From Panagrolaimus kolymaensis (lineage: Eukaryota > Nematoda > Chromadorea > Rhabditida > Panagrolaimidae): 64,000 bases of DNA. The notes beneath the pieces were generated by a model. It saw only the letters and a program-made list of their open reading frames with translations. It was not told the DNA's origin and made no database searches. The translations under genes and the position numbers were made by a program. Each line of letters opens with the position of its first letter. Position 1 is the stretch's first letter. The stretch spans positions 2,914,001 to 2,978,000 of the forward strand of contig JAJQJQ010000007.1 of assembly GCA_028622995.1 (NCBI GenBank), given 5' to 3'. Positions 60,229 to 64,000 of this stretch are shown here, piece after piece.

Positions 60229-63200
60229 ATGGAGGTATCTACTATTGTTGAAGCCCTTAAGGCTACGACTACCATGGGAAGTCAAAAGGAAGCTCTTTTA
60301 TATCTTGATGAGGTAAAAAAAATATGTTTGAGTTCATTCCATAATAATAATATATAATATTAGGCTTCAAAAATGATTGGCTTTCTTCCATTATTAGCTG
60401 ATATTGCTGGCAATCATGAAATTGATGTACCTATAAGACAAGCCGCAATAATATTTTTTAAAAATGGTATCTCTCGAGGATGGGTTGTTGATGATGAAGA
60501 TGAGAAGGATGCTACACCGGTGAGCGAACAAGATAAAACTGTTATTCGCGCAAATATTGTATCTCAAATTGTTCAAGCTCCTCCACCAATTCGGTAATTG
60601 AAATATATCTACGCATTGTTTATTACAGATAAACTTAATTTTAGGGTTCATTTATGTACAGCAGTACAAAATATTTTGCGTTGTGATTATCCTGAAAAAT
60701 GGCCTCAGTTTTCTAATGCCGTTGCCGCACTTTTGCATGATGATGAAGCAAATAGTTGGATGGCTGCTCTTCATGTAACCCATCGTTTTACAAAAGTTTA
60801 TGAATATCGACGACAACAAGAAAAACAACCAATGTTTGATTTTATGACTTTAGTTCTTCCACTTATATATGCTCGGTTTGAATCGCTTGTTGCTCCGGGT
60901 ACAGAAGACTCAGCGGTTTTGGAACATTATATCTTAAAAATTTTCTATTGTTTAACTCAATTTTCTATGAACACTGACCTTATTAATATTGAAACTTTCG
61001 GTCGATGGGTATTGTTATTAGTCCGCATCCTTGAAAGAGATATTCCTGCAACTGTTGCTGCCATGAATGGAGATGATCAAGGTGAAGCATTTTCATGGAA
61101 ATGTAAAAAATGGGCGATGAAAACAATCGCTAAACTTTTTGATAGGTAATAATTGTTAAATAATTTGTTTAAATATATTTAGTTAATATTTTGTTTACAG
61201 ATATGGAGCAAAAGGGCAAGTTGAAAAAACCTATCTCCCATATGCAGATAATTATTTTGCTCATTTTGCTATCCCCGTGATTAATTGCGTTCTTCGTATA
61301 TTGCAAGATTATACTTCAAAAAAGTTCGTAACTGATCGTTATGTTTTCTTTGCTTTAAGCCATTTGGCTGATTCCCTTGGCCATGCTGAAATTTGGAAGG
61401 TTGTTAAACCCCATTTCAATGATCTTGTTTTACATGTAATTTTCCCTGCCCTTTGTTATACCGAAGAAGATGAAGAAATGTGGGAATCAGAAGAACTTGA
61501 TTTTATCCGTCAACGACATGATTATTTTGATGAACTTCATTCACCGTGTGCAGCGGCTGCGAATGTTCTTCAAGCTGGTTTAAAACGTAAAGGAGTTTTG
61601 GAAGAAATGTTACAACATTTTATTAATGTTTTACACAATCATGAAAGCCCCGTTCGTCAAGTTGATGGCGCTCTTAATGTTATGGCTAATCTCATGAGCA
61701 AATTGGCAGCATCTCGAAAATTTAAAAAGGATGTTGAAAAGCTTATTCAAATGCATATTATTCCTCGAATGAAGCATGAAAATAGATTCGTTAGATTGCA
61801 TGCTTGTTATTGTTTAAAAATGAGTGATGAAGTTTCTTTCAAACATGACAGCGTTCTCAAGGAAGCTATCGATGGATTAATGGCACGTATATGTGATTCA
61901 CATGAATTATTAGCAATTAAAATTGAAGCTGGTATTGCAATTAATTTCCTTTTAGAAGGACAAGAAGATAAAGGTTTTCATTGTTTTTTCTTTCAACATT
62001 AGTTAATTATCTGTTTTATTTTTTAGCTGCTAAATTTATTCGCCCTCATGTTCGATCATTATTGACTGAACTTTTCCGATTACTTACAAAAACATCTTTG
62101 GATGAATTAACAAATATAACTGATACTATCATCGAAACATTCCCTGAAGAGGTTATCCCAGTTGCAGTTGATGTTGCAACTGAAATTGTAAGAAAAAATA
62201 ACAAATAAAATTGTTTAAATTCAATATATTATTTTAGCATAATTTGTTTGTAAAATATTCCCATCAAGCTGAAGATGGTGAAGGAGAAGCAGATGTTGAG
62301 GCAGATGAGGAAGATAAAACGGTGACTATGATTGGGTTGTTAGCAACCTTGCAAACGTTGTTAGATTTAGTGGATGATAATCCTGAAATTTCATCCCAAT
62401 TAGAGCCGGTTGTTTTTAATATTGTTCAAACCATTTACAATGGAGATGCATTCGGTAAATTTAAATATTTTTTAAACAAAATCTAAATCATTGTATTTTT
62501 CCTAGATTTTTATGAGGATGCTACCTCCCTTGTTGAATCAGTTATTACAAAGCATATTAGCGATAAAGCTTGGGAATTTTATCCATTAATTCGTAAAAAT
62601 TTTGATATGACTGGTTCGCCCCAATTTCCTACTCTTAATGAATACATGGGATGTTTGCATTCTTATCTAACGGTAGACACAGAAAAATTCATGTCTGTAC
62701 CCGAACGTGCTATATGGATGCTTGAAATGTGTGAAGCAACTTTAACTAATTTTGAACTTGATGCTGATCCTCACGTTCATGCTGCAAAGTTACTTGAATG
62801 CTTTATCCTTCAATGTCCTGGACGTATAAATCAATTTATTCCTAATATCCTTCAAGTTACTATGAATCGCTTACAAGCTGGACATTTTGAAAATAGCAAT
62901 AATGAACTTGTTCCTCAATTGCTTGTTGTTTTAATTGCTGCAATGCATTATGATTTTGAATATTTTGTTCAATGCTTGCCGAATTTAAAACCATTTCAAA
63001 TGCAAACCGTTGAATGGCTGTTTAGTGAAATTTTTGCTAACAAAGAATATATTGAAGGTATTCATAATCGAAAAATGGTTCTTTATGCTATTTGTCTTAT
63101 GTTACGTTTACCCCATGAACATCAACCTCCAGCAATTGCAAACAATCCAAAAGCTGTCACTGCTTTTGTTCTCGAACTTTTTGATGGCATTGAAAAGTGT

Positions 63201-63842
63201 CAAAAGGCTTTAGTTGAACGTAAAAAAGAGGAAATGGAATCATCCGACGATGATGAGGAAAGCGAATCAGATGATGAACATCCTAATCGTACCATTGATG
63301 ATGAACTTCGAGATTCGGATGATGATATCGATGAAGGAACTTTGGAATATCTTGAACAATTGAATAAAGAATCCAAAAAAGAAAATCGCAAACGTGAAGC
63401 AAATGCTATGAATGGCACTAGTGGTGGAGGTGGCGGCGGCGATACAGCTGCTGCAGATGGATTCCGTTCAGATTCGGATGATTCTGAAGGTTTTCATATG
63501 TTTAATGAAGAAACCGACGTTGAATCATTTATAACTCCAATTGACCATGAAGAAGATGGACTAAACGTTTTTATTGAATTTAAAAGAGCACTTGAAGGTA
63601 GTAATTTTTCAATATTTCTGAATTAGTTTTTGAACCCCTTTTTTTCAGCTTTACAAGGTGTCAGCCCCGCTCAATTTCACGAACTTACAACTTTAGAAGG
63701 TGAAGCAGCGGAATCACTTAAAAAATTATTCGAAAACTGTGTTCAACAAGAAAATTTTATTAATTCAAGAAAAATTGCGCGTGCTGGTGGATGCGAATTT
63801 AACGCTTCTGCTAAAGTTCCCTCATCTTTTGATTTTTCATAA
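60229..63842 (+). CDS. IPO7: Importin-7/8 (RanBP7 family nuclear transport receptor)
   Basis: Eight exons (60229-60312, 60364-60593, 60645-61145, 61201-61973, 62027-62187, 62238-62454, 62506-63597, 63649-63842) join in phase to 1083 residues, against about 1040 for the human proteins. The N-terminal Ran-binding HEAT region matches importin-7: PIRQAAIIFFKNGISRGW, VSEQDKTVIRANIV and YPEKWPQF. HEAT repeats follow. Landmarks in the C-terminal half are KAWEFYPLIRKNFDMTG, LHSYLTVDTEKFMSVPE and a large acidic loop (ESSDDDEESESDDEHPNRT onwards), ending with VSPAQFHELTTLEGEAAESL. These receptors import ribosomal proteins, histone H1 and, in flies, phospho-SMAD and ERK. A Gly run (GGGGGG) near residue 960 follows the acidic loop. 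The stop is at 63840-63842. Confidence 0.93.
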
Positions 63843-64000
63843 TTTGGTAAAATTGTTTTTCATTTGAGAGTTTTCTTTATTCGTTGATTTTGCTTTATTA
63901 TAAATTTATTTTTTATTCTTTTCTTTGTACTATAACACCGCTGAAAAAAGGCTTTTAATTTTTTTTCTCATCAAGATTAAAGTTTCAATAGAAAGATTTT
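63843..64000. other. 3' flank of the importin gene
   Basis: AT-rich. No gene is visible before the window ends. Confidence 0.5.

Noticed and set aside
63200..63418. Ser-rich minus-strand open frame in the importin gene
   Set aside because: It is the mirror of the acidic Asp/Glu/Ser loop of importin.

Overview
The window is nuclear DNA of a nematode. By eye it is strongly A+T-rich. Almost every gene is split by short GT-AG introns of about 45-60 nt, whose 3' ends usually read TTTTAG or TTTCAG. Several genes have a polypyrimidine-AG acceptor a few bases before the start codon with no matching donor, as expected for spliced-leader trans-splicing. Orthologues point the same way: syndapin, a one-WW YAP, a Tim9b/Rrp41 gene pair, an RFamide precursor and nematode-type serpentine receptors. 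I cannot name the species; a small AT-rich clade IV type genome is only a guess. Exon joins below were made by hand, and each was checked for reading phase across the splice.

Layout. 1-2.7 kb: no gene seen. 2.7-14.7 kb is gene-dense: an RFamide neuropeptide precursor; a macro-domain + RING + Deltex-C ubiquitin ligase (minus); a lysine-rich membrane protein; two tandem CoA-transferase family III genes (a degenerate copy, then an intact alpha-methylacyl-CoA racemase); a beta-carbonic anhydrase; ribosomal protein S23; a fossil of a FATP/acyl-CoA synthetase gene; and a stop/start-overlapping pair, small Tim chaperone plus exosome subunit Rrp41. 14.9-16.4 kb: a secreted cysteine-rich protein with a minus-strand membrane protein in its first intron. 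19.8-23.1 kb: syndapin/PACSIN and a serpentine receptor, convergent. 23-28.6 kb: mostly non-coding, with a decayed tRNA-like element and a 1.2-kb foldback element that carries pieces of a small secreted-protein gene. 28.6-30.1 kb: a class A GPCR. 30-36 kb: non-coding, with duplicated TATA-containing modules. 36.1-37.8 kb: a NRF-6-like membrane acyltransferase with an apparent frameshift. 39.1-40.3 kb: a trypsin-like protease. 40.3-50.9 kb: a 10.6-kb gene desert in front of the YAP gene. 50.9-54 kb: the YAP gene, with NAF1 antisense inside its third intron. 54.7-57 kb: an unknown serine-rich protein and a thrombospondin/mucin-like secreted protein. 57.1-59.1 kb: HMG-CoA reductase without a membrane domain (minus). 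60.2-63.8 kb: importin-7/8.

How they relate. Housekeeping genes (rps-23, exos-4.1, tin-9.2, NAF1, importin-7) are compact and may be trans-spliced. Signalling genes (receptors, YAP, syndapin) sit beside long AT-rich non-coding stretches that probably hold regulatory DNA. The most unusual items are the foldback element with a duplicated exon, the macro-Deltex fusion, the overlapping dicistron, the membrane-free HMG-CoA reductase that keeps its phospho-serine, and two antisense nested genes.
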